Positions 1-9,155 of a DNA stretch of 33,300 nt are shown one piece after another. This stretch comes from Desulfobulbaceae bacterium. GTDB lineage: Bacteria > Desulfobacterota > Desulfobulbia > Desulfobulbales > Desulfocapsaceae. Under the pieces are notes generated by a model. The model was not told the origin of the DNA. It made no database searches and worked only from the letters and a program-made list of their open reading frames with translations. The stretch's first letter is position 1. Each line of letters begins with the position of its first letter. The position numbers and the translations under genes were made by a program. The stretch lies in NCBI GenBank assembly GCA_024640625.1, contig JAHEER010000039.1, positions 1 through 33,300 on the forward strand, read 5' to 3'.

Positions 1-830
1 AATTCACCGTGCAGGACTATTCTCTGTTTCTCATGAAAAGGATCGGCAATTGGTGTAGCGGACAGCAGCGCCTGGGTATAGGGATGTCTGGGCTGATTGA
101 AAATCGTATCGCGGCTGCCCTTCTCTATGACCATACCAAGGTACATAACCATGATTTCATCGGCGATGTGCCTTACCACGCTCAGGTCGTGGCTGATAAA
201 GAGATAGGCGAGATCAAAGCGATCCTGAAGATCGGCCAGCAGATTGAGAATTTGAGCCTGAATGGACACATCAAGTGCCGACACCGGTTCATCAAGAACC
301 AGAATCTCGGGATTGAGCATCAGGGCCCGAGCCACCGCGATCCGCTGCCGCTGGCCCCCTGAAAACATATGGGGATAACGGTCATAGAGCTCAGGGCGCA
401 GACCGACCAGATCCATCATCTCCAGCGCTGCTTTTTGCCGTTGCTCCTTATTCATCGAGGTGTTTACCAGCAGCGGCTCTTCCAGGGCATGGCCAATTTT
501 CTGGCGCGGATTCAACGAACCATAAGGATCCTGGAAAACGATCTGAACCTTGGATTTTAATTTTCTTCGTGTCGCCCGATCGGAGGCCACAATATCGACC
601 CCCCGGATACTCAAGGCTCCGGACGTCGGAGGCTCGATCATCGTCACCAGGCGGGCCAGGGTAGATTTCCCACAGCCCGATTCGCCGACTACGGCGAGTG
701 TCCGCCCTTTTTCAAGGGTAAAGGTGGCACCGTTCAGAGCCTTGAGCACGGCCTTGGACTTGAAAGAGCCCCGGCTGACCTCGTAAAAACGCTTGAGGTC
801 AACGGCCTCGAGAATCATCTCACCGCTCAT
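1..830 (-). CDS. dppF: Dipeptide/oligopeptide ABC transporter, ATP-binding subunit DppF/OppF (3' end cut by window)
   Basis: This is the second ATPase of a peptide importer; it would hydrolyse ATP on the cytoplasmic face of the DppB-DppC channel. The gene runs off the left edge, so its C-terminus is missing (about 276 residues are visible). The translation begins [18 protein letters not shown] and shows a Walker A loop GESGCGKST, the Q-loop stretch [13 protein letters not shown] typical of DppF/OppF, the signature [14 protein letters not shown], Walker [13 protein letters not shown] and the H-loop ISHDLSVV. The ATG at 828-830 overlaps the TGA of the preceding dppD gene by four bases (ATGA), which fits translational coupling. 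It is the last visible gene of the dppABCDF cluster. The substrate (dipeptide, longer peptide or nickel) cannot be told from the ATPase. Confidence 0.93.
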   Translation of the reverse strand, partial: MSGEMILEAVDLKRFYEVSRGSFKSKAVLKALNGATFTLEKGRTLAVVGESGCGKSTLARLVTMIEPPTSGALSIRGVDIVASDRATRRKLKSKVQIVFQDPYGSLNPRQKIGHALEEPLLVNTSMNKEQRQKAALEMMDLVGLRPELYDRYPHMFSGGQRQRIAVARALMLNPEILVLDEPVSALDVSIQAQILNLLADLQDRFDLAYLFISHDLSVVRHIADEIMVMYLGMVIEKGSRDTIFNQPRHPYTQALLSATPIADPFHEKQRIVLHGE

Positions 831-1828
831 TTCTGCTTCACCTCATGGTCGGGGTGATTCATCGGAATATTCTTATCAAGCGGATAATGGCACAGGGCGT
901 ACCCATGTTCTGCATCAGCCTTGACCGGCTCCCGCGATCGACATAAATCGGTGGCATACTTACAGCGGGGTGAAAACAAACAACCGCTGGGCCGGTCGAA
1001 CTGGCCGGGCACTACGCCTGCTATGGAGGGCAGGTGTCTGCTTTGCGCCCGTTCGGGCAGGGCGGCAAGAAGGGCGGAGGTGTAAGGATGATGAGGGTCA
1101 GCGAACAAGCCCTTGATATTTTGCTGCTCGACCTGCTGGCCGGCATACTTGACGATGACCCGTTCGGCTGTTTCGGCGACCACCCCCATATCGTGGGTAA
1201 TAAGCACCAGCGCCATATTGGTGTCTTCCTGGAGCTTGAGCAGCAAGTCAAGTATCTGGGCCTGGATAGTCACATCGAGCGCCGTGGTCGGTTCATCAGC
1301 GATCAGCAGCCGGGGGTTGCAGGCAATGGCCATGGCGATCATGACCCGCTGGGACATGCCGCCGGAGAGCTGATGCGGAAAAGCCGACAGCCGCTTCTGC
1401 GGTTCCGGTATGCCCACCTGGTTGAGCAGCTCGATCGAACGTTCCCGCCGCTCCTTACGATCCATATTGAGGTGGGTCTTCAACGCTTCGCCAAGCTGGA
1501 ACCCTACTGTAAAGCAGGGATTGAGGCTGGTCATCGGCTCCTGGAAAATCATCGAGATCTCCTTGCCGATGATGGTTCTCTGCTCGCCGCTGTCCATTTT
1601 CAGCAGGTCTCTGCCGTCAAAAGACATTTTGTCGGCGGTCACCTGAGCAGTCCAGGGCAGAAGCCCCATCAAGGCCAGCATTGAAACAGATTTCCCCGAT
1701 CCTGATTCGCCAACAATAGAGAGCACCTGACCGCCATCGAGCTCGATTGAGACTCGATCAACTGCGGTGAAGAGGCCGCCGGCAGTCTGAAAAGCGACGG
1801 AGAGATTTTCAATTTCAAGCAGGGCCAT
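827..1828 (-). CDS. dppD: Dipeptide/oligopeptide ABC transporter, ATP-binding subunit DppD/OppD
   Basis: A 333-residue cytoplasmic ATPase that pairs with DppF to power peptide import. Visible motifs are Walker A GESGSGKS (about residue 40), Q-loop [12 protein letters not shown], signature LSGGMSQR, Walker [13 protein letters not shown] and H-loop ITHD. The C-terminal oligopeptide-transporter extension includes [12 protein letters not shown] and a cysteine cluster (C-x6-C-x6-C, then a further C). In some DppD homologues this cluster binds an iron-sulfur cluster, so such a cluster here is inference. The length is normal for the family. The ATG lies five bases after the dppC stop and has no strong ribosome binding site, so it probably depends on coupling. 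It sits third among the membrane-complex genes of one minus-strand operon. Confidence 0.95.
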   Translation of the reverse strand: MALLEIENLSVAFQTAGGLFTAVDRVSIELDGGQVLSIVGESGSGKSVSMLALMGLLPWTAQVTADKMSFDGRDLLKMDSGEQRTIIGKEISMIFQEPMTSLNPCFTVGFQLGEALKTHLNMDRKERRERSIELLNQVGIPEPQKRLSAFPHQLSGGMSQRVMIAMAIACNPRLLIADEPTTALDVTIQAQILDLLLKLQEDTNMALVLITHDMGVVAETAERVIVKYAGQQVEQQNIKGLFADPHHPYTSALLAALPERAQSRHLPSIAGVVPGQFDRPSGCLFSPRCKYATDLCRSREPVKADAEHGYALCHYPLDKNIPMNHPDHEVKQK

Positions 1829-1833
1829 GGGAA

Positions 1834-2745
1834 TTACGACCGTTTCAATTTAGGGTCAAGGGCATCGCGCAACCCGTCGCCCATCAGGTTGATGGCCAGT
1901 ACGGTCAACAGGATGGCGCAGCCGGGCAGGGTTACTACCCACCAGGCCCGAAGAATGAATTCTCTGGCCTCGGCCAGCATAGTCCCCCATTCCGGCGTTG
2001 GGGGTTGGGCCCCCATACCCAAAAAACCGAGGGCGGCGGCATCAAGAATAGCGGTGGAAAAGCTGAGTGCGGCCTGAACGATGAGCGGTGCCATGCAGTT
2101 GGGGAGGATGGTGACGAACATCAAGCGCAGCCGGCGCACCCCAACGACCCGGGCGGCGGTCACGTAATCCTTGTTCATCTCCCCCATCACCGCGGCACGG
2201 GTGAGACGGACATAGTGAGGCTGCTGAACAATGGCAATGGCAATCATCGCATTTATCAGACTCGGCCCGAGAATCGCCACCAGCACCAGGGCCAGCAGCA
2301 AACTTGGAAAGGAAAGAATGATATCCATCAGGCGCATGATGATGGTATCGATCCTGCCGCGGAAAAATCCGGCAATCAGACCGAGAATGACGCCAACCAC
2401 CAGGGCCACGGAAACCACCACGCAGCCGATGAACAGTGAAAAGCGGGCACCGTGAATCAGTCTCGAGAGGATATCACGGCCCACGGCATCGGTGCCCAGC
2501 GGAAACTTGAGCGATCCGCCTTCCTGCCAGAATGGAGGCTGCAGAAAGGCTTCACGATATTGTTGATTGGGCAGGTGAGGGGCAATATAATCGGCCAGCA
2601 GCGCAATAATGATGATCGCGATGAAAAAGATTAAGCCGATCACCGCACCTCTGTTCTCGCTGAAATAGGACCAGAACTCCTTAAGCAGGGCTATTCTGCC
2701 CCCTTCTCTGGTATCAAGCTCTCCGTTGTACGCCGCTTCGGACAT
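1834..2745 (-). CDS. dppC: Dipeptide/oligopeptide ABC transporter, permease DppC/OppC
   Basis: A 303-residue inner-membrane permease that forms half of the peptide channel. One transmembrane helix ([20 protein letters not shown]) precedes an OppC-type periplasmic stretch with [22 protein letters not shown]. The binding-protein-dependent transport domain of five helices follows and contains the EAA-like loop [20 protein letters not shown]. The frame is open further upstream (to 2892), but that stretch lies inside dppB. The start at 2745 ([16 protein letters not shown]) was chosen because it leaves a two-base gap to the dppB stop and gives the usual OppC length. It is cotranscribed with dppB and dppD. 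Confidence 0.93.
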   Translation of the reverse strand: MSEAAYNGELDTREGGRIALLKEFWSYFSENRGAVIGLIFFIAIIIIALLADYIAPHLPNQQYREAFLQPPFWQEGGSLKFPLGTDAVGRDILSRLIHGARFSLFIGCVVVSVALVVGVILGLIAGFFRGRIDTIIMRLMDIILSFPSLLLALVLVAILGPSLINAMIAIAIVQQPHYVRLTRAAVMGEMNKDYVTAARVVGVRRLRLMFVTILPNCMAPLIVQAALSFSTAILDAAALGFLGMGAQPPTPEWGTMLAEAREFILRAWWVVTLPGCAILLTVLAINLMGDGLRDALDPKLKRS

Positions 2746-2747
2746 AG

Positions 2748-3758
2748 TTACTCTGTATGCCTGATTCGTGGATTGATCAGCCCATAGAGCAGATCCACTA
2801 TTAAGTTGACGACCATGATAATAACTGCAATCAGCAGCAGGCCGCCCTGGACCGACGTATAGTCCCGGCGGAAGATCGAGTCGACCATCCACTTGCCAAT
2901 ACCCGGCCAGGAAAAGATTGTTTCAGTCAGAATAGCTCCCGCAAACAAAACACCGACCTGAAGACCGATTACCGTGATTACCGGAATCATCGCATTGCGC
3001 AGGGCATGCAGGCCAATCACCCGCGACGGCTTCAGGCCTTTGGCCCGGGCGGTTCTGATATAATCCTCACTGAGCACCTCGAGCATTGCCGAACGGGTCT
3101 GCCGGGCGATGACGGCCAGCGGAATCGTACCGAGCACGATGGTGGGCAGGATCAGATGCGTCAAGGCCGATTTAAACGCACCCTGCTGCCCGGACAACAG
3201 GCTGTCGATCAGCATGAATCCCGTTACCGGCTCAAAAAAGTACATCAGCGAAATACGGCCGGACACGGGCGTCCAGCCGAGAATTCCGGAAAACATGATA
3301 ATGAGCAGGAGCCCCCACCAGAAAATGGGCATTGAATAGCCGGTCAACGCCCCGGCCATAACCGTGTGGTCAAAAGGTGTTCCCCTCCTGACCGCGGCAA
3401 TCATGCCCACCGGCAGGCCGACTACAACCGCAAAAAGAATTGCGCACAGCGACAGTTCCACCGTGGCCGGAAAGAGCGTTATAAACTCCTCCAAAACCGG
3501 TTGCTTGGTTACTATGGAAACACCAAAATTACCGTGCATGAGGTCATTGAGATAATGCCCATACTGGACGATAATCGGCTTGTCAAACCCAAACTCCGCC
3601 ATCAAGCGGGCATGCCGTTCCTCCGTCATTCCCCGTTCGCCGGCCATTACCAGTACGGGATCGCCCGGCAACAGCCTGATAAAGGTAAAGGCAATCAGCG
3701 TCACCCCTACAAAGGTAGGAATGATGACACCCAGCTTTCTGAGAATAAAGGTCAGCAT
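2748..3758 (-). CDS. dppB: Dipeptide/oligopeptide ABC transporter, permease DppB/OppB
   Basis: A 336-residue inner-membrane permease, the partner of DppC. The N-terminus MLTFILRKLGVIIPTFVGVT with the following FIRLLPGDPV is the standard DppB/OppB opening. The transport domain holds six predicted helices and the EAA loop RTARAKGLKPSRVIGLHALRNA, followed by the typical FSWPGIGKWMVDSIFRRDY segment near the end. The ATG at 3758 lacks a clear Shine-Dalgarno sequence. The gene lies just downstream of a strong terminator that follows dppA, so its mRNA probably comes from read-through or from an internal promoter I could not identify. Confidence 0.94.
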   Translation of the reverse strand: MLTFILRKLGVIIPTFVGVTLIAFTFIRLLPGDPVLVMAGERGMTEERHARLMAEFGFDKPIIVQYGHYLNDLMHGNFGVSIVTKQPVLEEFITLFPATVELSLCAILFAVVVGLPVGMIAAVRRGTPFDHTVMAGALTGYSMPIFWWGLLLIIMFSGILGWTPVSGRISLMYFFEPVTGFMLIDSLLSGQQGAFKSALTHLILPTIVLGTIPLAVIARQTRSAMLEVLSEDYIRTARAKGLKPSRVIGLHALRNAMIPVITVIGLQVGVLFAGAILTETIFSWPGIGKWMVDSIFRRDYTSVQGGLLLIAVIIMVVNLIVDLLYGLINPRIRHTE

Positions 3759-3814
3759 TTACTTGATAGCAACAGACATCTTAATTTACGCAGCGCACTG
3801 CTGTCCGCGAGCTC

Positions 3815-3846
3815 ATAAAAAAGGCCGGGCCTTGAAGCCCGGCCTT
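3815..3846 (-). terminator. Rho-independent terminator between dppA and dppB
   Basis: A perfect 10-bp inverted repeat, AAGGCCGGGC (3821-3830) and GCCCGGCCTT (3837-3846), has a six-base loop. On the minus strand the stem is followed directly by a T-rich tract (3815-3820). It sits 20 bases after the dppA stop and before the dppB start. It should end most dppA transcripts and give the binding protein a large excess over the permease and ATPase subunits, a usual arrangement for binding-protein genes. Confidence 0.85.
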
Positions 3847-3866
3847 GCGCTCCACATGGTCAATGA

Positions 3867-5471
3867 CTATTTCAGATCAACGCCATAGAAAATATGGCCG
3901 CCAAAGGGATCGATTTTGAAATCGACCACTTCTTTGCGAACCGGCTTGAAGACCACCGAGTGGGCAATGGTCGCCCACGGCGCCTGCTCCTTGAAGACTA
4001 CCTGCGCCTGCTCGTACAGCTTGGTACGCTCTTCAATATCGGAGACCACTTTGGCCTTCTGGATCAGTTCCTCGAACGGCTCGTAACAGAAGTTAGCCCG
4101 GTTGGAGCCACCCACGCCGTCACAGCCCAGTAATACGGCAAGGAAGTTGTCCGGGTCGCCGTTGTCGCCGGTCCAGCCCAGCAATACCGCCCCGTCGCGA
4201 TCCTTGTCCTTGGAGCGCTTGAGGTATTCACCCCACTCGTAGGAGACGATCTCGGCATCAACGCCGACGGCGGCAAAGTCGGCCTGGATCAATTCGGCCA
4301 TCCGGCGGGCGTTCGGGTTGTAGGGCCGCTGTACCGGCATTGCCCAGACTTTCATCTGCAGACCGCTGACCTTTTCGGCCTCGAGCATCGCCTTGGCTGC
4401 CTCGGGATCGTAGGGATCATCTTCAACCGCGTCGTTATAGGACCAGATGGTCGGCGGGATCGGGTTCTTGGCAACTTTGCCGGCACCCTGGAAAACCGCA
4501 TCGAGGATCGCCTCTTTGTTGATCGCCATATTCAGGGCTTTGCGTACCTTGGGGTTGTCGAATGGCGCGACCTGGGTGTTGTAGGCCAGGTAGCCGACAT
4601 TAAGTCCTTCCTGCTGGAGCAGGTTGACATCGGGATCGCTGGCCATGGCTTCCAGGTCGGCGGGATTCGGATACGGCATTACGTGGCACTCGCCGGCCTT
4701 GAGCTTCTGGTAACGAACCGAAGGATCGGGGGTGATGGCAAAGACCAGGTCATCGATTGCCGCTTTGCCGTCCCAGTAATCGGGATGGGCCTTGTAGCGG
4801 ATAACCGCATCCTTCTGATAGGCGACCAACTGGAAGGGACCGGTCCCCACCGGTTTTTGATCAATTGCCTGGGGCATGCCGGCAGCCATCATCTTGTCGG
4901 CGTATTCCTTGGAGTGAATCGAGGCGAAATCCATGCCAAGGTTGGCGATCATCGGCGCCTCGGGGCGATTGAGGATGAACTTGACGGTATAATCATCCAC
5001 CTTCACCACGTCCTTGAGCAGATCGGGCATCGACATGCCGTTGAAGTACTCATACTCTGCACCTTCGGTGACGCCGTGGAAGGGATGCTCCTTGTCGAGC
5101 TGCCGTTTGAAGGAAAAGACCACGTCGTCGGCATTGAAGTCACGCGATGGGGTGAATTCCTTTGTGGTATGAAATTTTACGCCTTTTCTCAGGTGAAAGG
5201 TATACTCGAGACCATCATCGGACACCTCCCACTTCTCGGCCAGCGCCGGACCGATTTTAGTGGTGCCCCGCTCGAACTCGACCAGGCGGTTGAAGATGGC
5301 TCTGGACGAGGCATCAAAGGTTGTACCGGCGGTGTAGAACGCCGGGTTGAAACCTTCAGGACTTCCTTCGGAACAGAACACGAGCGTCTTTGCCTGAACT
5401 GCTGCCGCGCCGGCAACAAGAAGGGACGCACCGCAGACCGCTGCGAGCAACTTCCTTTTCATTGGTTTCAT
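3867..5471 (-). CDS. dppA: Periplasmic peptide-binding protein of ABC importer (DppA-like, SBP family 5)
   Basis: A 534-residue solute-binding protein that captures peptides in the periplasm for DppBC. The ATG at 5471 was chosen over the longer open frame (to 5579) because AGGAGA precedes it at proper spacing and it opens straight into a Sec signal peptide (MKPMKRKLLAAVCGASLLVAG, cleavage probably after VQA). The mature start KTLVFCSEGSPEGFNPAFYT is typical of DppA, as are GLEYTFHLRKGVKFH, VGTGPFQLVAYQKD and VRKALNMAINKEAI. It heads the dpp cluster and is set apart from it by a terminator. Dipeptide preference is inferred from overall likeness to DppA; other small peptides remain possible. 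Confidence 0.93.
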   Translation of the reverse strand: MKPMKRKLLAAVCGASLLVAGAAAVQAKTLVFCSEGSPEGFNPAFYTAGTTFDASSRAIFNRLVEFERGTTKIGPALAEKWEVSDDGLEYTFHLRKGVKFHTTKEFTPSRDFNADDVVFSFKRQLDKEHPFHGVTEGAEYEYFNGMSMPDLLKDVVKVDDYTVKFILNRPEAPMIANLGMDFASIHSKEYADKMMAAGMPQAIDQKPVGTGPFQLVAYQKDAVIRYKAHPDYWDGKAAIDDLVFAITPDPSVRYQKLKAGECHVMPYPNPADLEAMASDPDVNLLQQEGLNVGYLAYNTQVAPFDNPKVRKALNMAINKEAILDAVFQGAGKVAKNPIPPTIWSYNDAVEDDPYDPEAAKAMLEAEKVSGLQMKVWAMPVQRPYNPNARRMAELIQADFAAVGVDAEIVSYEWGEYLKRSKDKDRDGAVLLGWTGDNGDPDNFLAVLLGCDGVGGSNRANFCYEPFEELIQKAKVVSDIEERTKLYEQAQVVFKEQAPWATIAHSVVFKPVRKEVVDFKIDPFGGHIFYGVDLK

Positions 5472-5607
5472 CTCTCTATCTCCTGTTTTCGGGTTTTGGT
5501 TGGTCGGCGAACCATCGCCGTTATGTAAGGTCTTCCCCCGGAGGGGATTCCTGTTTCTCTTCTCAAGAGGCAGTACCACTGTCTAATTGTCGACACAATA
5601 AAACAAA

Positions 5608-5635
5608 AACATAAACCTAAAAGACCGAATGGCAA
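5608..5635 (-). promoter_or_regulatory. Candidate sigma70-type promoter for dppA
   Basis: On the minus strand, TTGCCA (5630-5635) is followed after 16 bp by TATGTT (5608-5613). The match to the consensus is reasonable but the spacing is short. It would give a leader of roughly 130 bases before dppA. This is a visual call in an AT-rich stretch, so it is tentative. Confidence 0.35.
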
Positions 5636-5647
5636 CCTATAAACGAC

Positions 5648-5667
5648 CAAATTCGTACATGAATTTG
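5648..5667. promoter_or_regulatory. 20-bp palindrome upstream of dppA, operator candidate
   Basis: CAAATTC (5648-5654) and GAATTTG (5661-5667) form a perfect 7-bp dyad around a six-base centre. It lies just upstream of the candidate dppA promoter and 30 bases past the uraA stop. The dyad and spacing look like the site of a dimeric repressor or activator, but no regulator can be named. It lacks a T-run and is too AT-rich for a good terminator. Confidence 0.35.
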
Positions 5668-5697
5668 CTCCTCAGAACCTCTTTGGGAATGACCGAC

Positions 5698-7017
5698 CTA
5701 TGCTTCTCTCTCCTTCGGCAGAATCAAGTTCAGCAGAAGGCCAAGAATCCCGGCCAGGCCGATCTTCTCTATGCCAACCCCGCCCACGCCGAACTTCATG
5801 CCGCCGATGCCGCTCACCAGGATGACTGCCACAATGATCAGGTTGCGCGGGGTGGTCAGGTCTTTGCCCGACTTGACCAGGGTGTTGATGCCGACCACCG
5901 TGATCATGCCAAAGAGCAGGATCATGATGCCCCCCATCACGGGCACCGGAATGGTGGCCAGAAAAGCACCAATCTTCCCGATAAATGACAACAGAATGGC
6001 ACAGATTGCCGCCCAGGTCATGATCGCCGGATTAAATGCTCTGGTGAGTGCGACCGCGCCACTGACTTCTGAGTAGGTGGTGTTCGGAGGTCCCCCGAGA
6101 AAGGAAGCCAGCGAGGTGGCGAGTCCGTCGCCGAGCATGGTGTTCTGGACTCCGGGGTCTTCCAGGTAATCCTTGCCGGTTATCGAGCCGATGGCCAAGA
6201 CATCGCCAAAATGTTCGATTGCAGGAGCAATGGCGACCGGAACTATAAAAAAGATCGCCGCCCAGCTCCACTCGGGGAGTACAAAATTGGGGACTGCGAA
6301 CCAGGCCCTTTCGGCAATCGGGGCCATTGAAATGAGGGTCGGCCCAGTCCAGTTCTGCAGCTGTCCCGGGTCAAAGGAGGCCTGCAGGGTAGCGGTTAAT
6401 CCGGTAAGGTCAAGCACGAGCGCACTCAGGTAACCGGCAGCGATACCTAATAATATCGGAATCAATCTCAGCCATCCCCGTCCCAGCAAGGCAACCAGGG
6501 CCGTAGTTGCCAGCGAGATACCGGCAACAATCATGGCCGTTGGTTCAGGTACCAGCCAGGCCGCACCATCGCCGGTTCTCCCCATGGCCATGTGCACAGC
6601 CACCGGGGCCAGCACCAGGCCGATTACCATAATCACCGGTCCGGTCACCACCGGGGGAAGAATGCGATGCAGAATTTCGGAGCCGAAGATCCGAATCAAC
6701 AAGCTTAAAATAATATAGAGGACGCCGGCCGCAGAAAGCCCGCACAAGGTGGCTGGAATTCCCCAGGTCTGAACCCCGTATATAATCGGGGCGATAAAGG
6801 CGAAGGACGAGGCCAGGAATACGGGCACCCTGCCTCGGGTGACCACCTGGAACACCAGGGTCCCGGCCCCGGCGGTGAACAGCGCCACGTTCGGGTCTAG
6901 CCCGGTTAGAATTGGAACCAGCACCAGGGCACCAAACGCCACAAAGAGCATTTGGGCTCCCAGCAAACTATCACCTATGCGAAGTCGGTAGTCGGTTTCA
7001 TGGGCATCTACAGCCAT
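5698..7017 (-). CDS. uraA: Uracil/xanthine permease (UraA-like, NCS2 family)
   Basis: A 439-residue inner-membrane nucleobase transporter of the NCS2 family with about 12 to 14 hydrophobic segments. Family landmarks are GAQMLFVAFGALVLVPILTGLDP near the start (its first 20 residues are the UraA-type opening), FLASSFAFIAPI, LPPVVTGPVIMVIGL, the substrate-site segment VPVAIAPAIEHFGDVLAIG and LGGPPNTTYSEVSGAVALTR. The frame also has an ATG six codons upstream (7035). The ATG at 7017 is preferred because GGAGG precedes it, while 7035 has no ribosome binding site. It follows upp on the same strand (145-bp gap), which points to uracil as the substrate: UraA imports it and Upp traps it as UMP. Confidence 0.92.
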   Translation of the reverse strand: MAVDAHETDYRLRIGDSLLGAQMLFVAFGALVLVPILTGLDPNVALFTAGAGTLVFQVVTRGRVPVFLASSFAFIAPIIYGVQTWGIPATLCGLSAAGVLYIILSLLIRIFGSEILHRILPPVVTGPVIMVIGLVLAPVAVHMAMGRTGDGAAWLVPEPTAMIVAGISLATTALVALLGRGWLRLIPILLGIAAGYLSALVLDLTGLTATLQASFDPGQLQNWTGPTLISMAPIAERAWFAVPNFVLPEWSWAAIFFIVPVAIAPAIEHFGDVLAIGSITGKDYLEDPGVQNTMLGDGLATSLASFLGGPPNTTYSEVSGAVALTRAFNPAIMTWAAICAILLSFIGKIGAFLATIPVPVMGGIMILLFGMITVVGINTLVKSGKDLTTPRNLIIVAVILVSGIGGMKFGVGGVGIEKIGLAGILGLLLNLILPKEREA

Positions 7018-7162
7018 CTTGCTCTCTTCCTCCATTCTAGAATTTAACGTCTGTGCTCCCGCAATTAAGCGTCACGGATAACAAGCTTGCCCGCCCAGAG
7101 GCTACGGGCGGATTTGTCCACGATGCATCCCCATTTCAGTTCTTGCAGCGGCAGACAATGTG

Positions 7163-7789
7163 CTACTTGGTGCCAAAAATCTTATCACCCGCATCTCCCA
7201 GCCCCGGCAGGATATAGCCGACTTCGTTGAGCCGCTCATCCACCGCTGCCACATAGATTTCCACATCAGGGTGGGTGTCGGTCACCCTTTTGATGCCTTC
7301 CGGCGCCGCCACCAGAAAAAGCCCCTTAATGGTCTTGCAGCCGACCCGCTTGAGCGTGTCGATGGTGGCAATCAGCGTCCCCCCGGTGGCTAGCATGGGA
7401 TCGAGGATCAGGGCAATGCGCTTGTCCATCTCACTGGTTGTTTTCACATAATATTCCACCGGCTGCAGGGTTTCTTCGTTACGATAGAATCCAACCACAC
7501 TGACTTTGGCGGTGGGAATCATGTCCAGCACCCCGTCCATCATCCCCAGGCCGGCCCTGAGAATCGGCACGATGGTAATCTTCTTGCCCTTTATTTCCTC
7601 TACTTCGACCTCCCCCGCCCAACCTTCGATGATTTTGGTCTGGGTCTCCAGGTCCTTGGTCGCTTCATAGGTCAACAAACGGGCAACCTCCGAGGACAGA
7701 TCCCGAAAATCCTTGGTGTGGATGTCTTTCTCGCGCAGCAGACCGAGCTTGTGATTGATAAGGGGGTGATCAGCAACATGTACTGTCAT
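7163..7789 (-). CDS. upp: Uracil phosphoribosyltransferase
   Basis: A cytosolic 208-residue enzyme that converts uracil and PRPP to UMP and pyrophosphate in pyrimidine salvage. The length is standard. Visible motifs are [20 protein letters not shown] at the N-terminus, the PRPP-binding loop [19 protein letters not shown] and the C-terminal uracil-binding segment [24 protein letters not shown] stands five bases before the ATG. It is the first gene of a probable upp-uraA operon. Confidence 0.97.
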   Translation of the reverse strand: MTVHVADHPLINHKLGLLREKDIHTKDFRDLSSEVARLLTYEATKDLETQTKIIEGWAGEVEVEEIKGKKITIVPILRAGLGMMDGVLDMIPTAKVSVVGFYRNEETLQPVEYYVKTTSEMDKRIALILDPMLATGGTLIATIDTLKRVGCKTIKGLFLVAAPEGIKRVTDTHPDVEIYVAAVDERLNEVGYILPGLGDAGDKIFGTK

Positions 7790-7958
7790 GGCAGCCTCCT
7801 GGTCAGACCGGAACTGAAACCTGTAGCTATTCGTAATTTATTGACAAAAAAAGAAACGTCGCGCGCTATTTGCTGGTTTAGGCGAGGCGGACGCAGGTTG
7901 ATCATAGGGCGGAATAACGTATTAGAGTGAGTTGGGAGAACAGAGAAATCGCCCCTCT

Positions 7959-7988
7959 TTTATAGAAAGAATCAGGGGTAAAAAGCAA
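7959..7988 (-). promoter_or_regulatory. Candidate promoter for upp-uraA
   Basis: On the minus strand, TTGCTT (7983-7988) and TATAAA (7959-7964) are separated by 18 bp, just past the end of the upstream eamA gene. This would leave a leader of about 165 bases before upp. I saw no recognisable riboswitch or attenuator in that leader. The call is by eye only. Confidence 0.35.
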
Positions 7989-7993
7989 GCAAT

Positions 7994-8908
7994 TTAAGCG
8001 CCTTTTCCATGGGACAGCCGCCGGGCTCTGTTTCTCAACATGGGCAGCAATTGAACTGCCATGATACCGATGAAAATCAGCGAGGCGCCGGCTAATTCAA
8101 GCGCGGCGAGACGCTCGCCCAGAAAAACAAATCCGGCCAGGGCCGCAAATACGGTTTCCGAGCTCAGAATGATCGCCGCATCTGCCTCATGGGTAAAGCG
8201 CTGGGCGACAACCTGCAGAGTAAAACCAATACCCGTCGACAGCATACCCGCATAAAGAATACCAAACAGACCGGACTGCAGGTCGATGAGGCTGGGCTGC
8301 TCGACGACAATACCGAGAATGGTGCCGCACATCCCGCAGACAAAAAACTGGCCGCAGGCAACCACCAGCGGGGCTCTTGTCCTCACTGCCATGGTTCCCA
8401 CAAGGATGACATGGCAGGCCCAGAACAAGCTGGAAGCAATAACCCAGATGTCGCCTACTTTGAGATCCAATGCCTGGGCGCCGCTCATGATGTAGGTTCC
8501 CACCAGGCAGAGAACCGACGCCGGCCAGGCGGACCAGTGAATGTTTCTTTTCAGCACCAGAAGAGAAATTAGTGGCACCAGAGGAACATAGATCGCCGTC
8601 AGAAAGCCCGCATTGGTCACCGTGGTATGGAAAATACCGTACTGCTGGAGGGCTGCGGCCGTGAACAAAACTACTCCGGTACAGAAGATACCGAACCAGC
8701 CGGAACCAGGGAAGGACTTCTCTTCCTGGACGAGCTTTCGATATTGACGCAGGGCAAAAGGCAGCACGAAGCAGGCGCCGACCAGCATCCTGATGCCGGT
8801 AAAGCTCATGGTTTTTAGGCCGCCGGTTCCCACCTGCTGGACCACAAAGGTGGAGCCCCAGATGAGTGCAGCGAGCAGCAGCAGCCCATTGGCCTGCAAT
8901 CTGTTCAT
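7994..8908 (-). CDS. EamA-family (drug/metabolite transporter superfamily) membrane protein
   Basis: A 304-residue inner-membrane protein made of two EamA repeats, about ten helices in all. The opening NGLLLLAALIWGSTFVVQQV and the second-repeat signature SSETVFAALAGFVFLGERL are classic for this family, whose members export metabolites such as amino acids. The substrate cannot be predicted. The frame also offers a TTG at 8917; the ATG at 8908 is preferred, though neither has a good ribosome binding site. The length matches the family. It lies upstream of upp on the same strand, but a candidate upp promoter in the gap suggests separate transcription. Confidence 0.88.
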   Translation of the reverse strand: MNRLQANGLLLLAALIWGSTFVVQQVGTGGLKTMSFTGIRMLVGACFVLPFALRQYRKLVQEEKSFPGSGWFGIFCTGVVLFTAAALQQYGIFHTTVTNAGFLTAIYVPLVPLISLLVLKRNIHWSAWPASVLCLVGTYIMSGAQALDLKVGDIWVIASSLFWACHVILVGTMAVRTRAPLVVACGQFFVCGMCGTILGIVVEQPSLIDLQSGLFGILYAGMLSTGIGFTLQVVAQRFTHEADAAIILSSETVFAALAGFVFLGERLAALELAGASLIFIGIMAVQLLPMLRNRARRLSHGKGA

Positions 8909-9075
8909 ACTCTTCAACGAAATAATAGGTCTTCTGTGGTCGGGCGGAATGAGCAGAGCCCTACGTGAAAGCTGTTGGACTATACTTGCTTTTGGTAAAT
9001 TTGCAAGCTGGCCGACACTCCTTGTACCCCCTTTGCAAATACCACTTTGTGGTGGTCGTTACCAGCTAAAATCAC

Positions 9076-9104
9076 TTGAAAAATCGGGATTGCAATGGTA
9101 CTAC
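9076..9104 (+). promoter_or_regulatory. Candidate promoter for the selenocytochrome gene
   Basis: TTGAAA (9076-9081) and TACTAC (9099-9104) are spaced 17 bp apart, about 50 bases before the ATG at 9156. A short dyad, ACCAC-TTT-GTGGT (9041-9053), and two copies of TTTGCAA lie just upstream and might bind a regulator. The rest of the 8909-9155 gap shows nothing else recognisable. Confidence 0.4.
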
Positions 9105-9155
9105 ATTCGTCTATTTAAATGCCACCATGGTTTACCACACTAGCGAGGAGTTGCA

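Noticed and set aside
7091-7111. Hairpin CCGCCC and GGGCGG between upp and uraA as a terminator
   Set aside because: Only six base pairs with a nine-base loop and no T-run on either strand; operon read-through is more likely.
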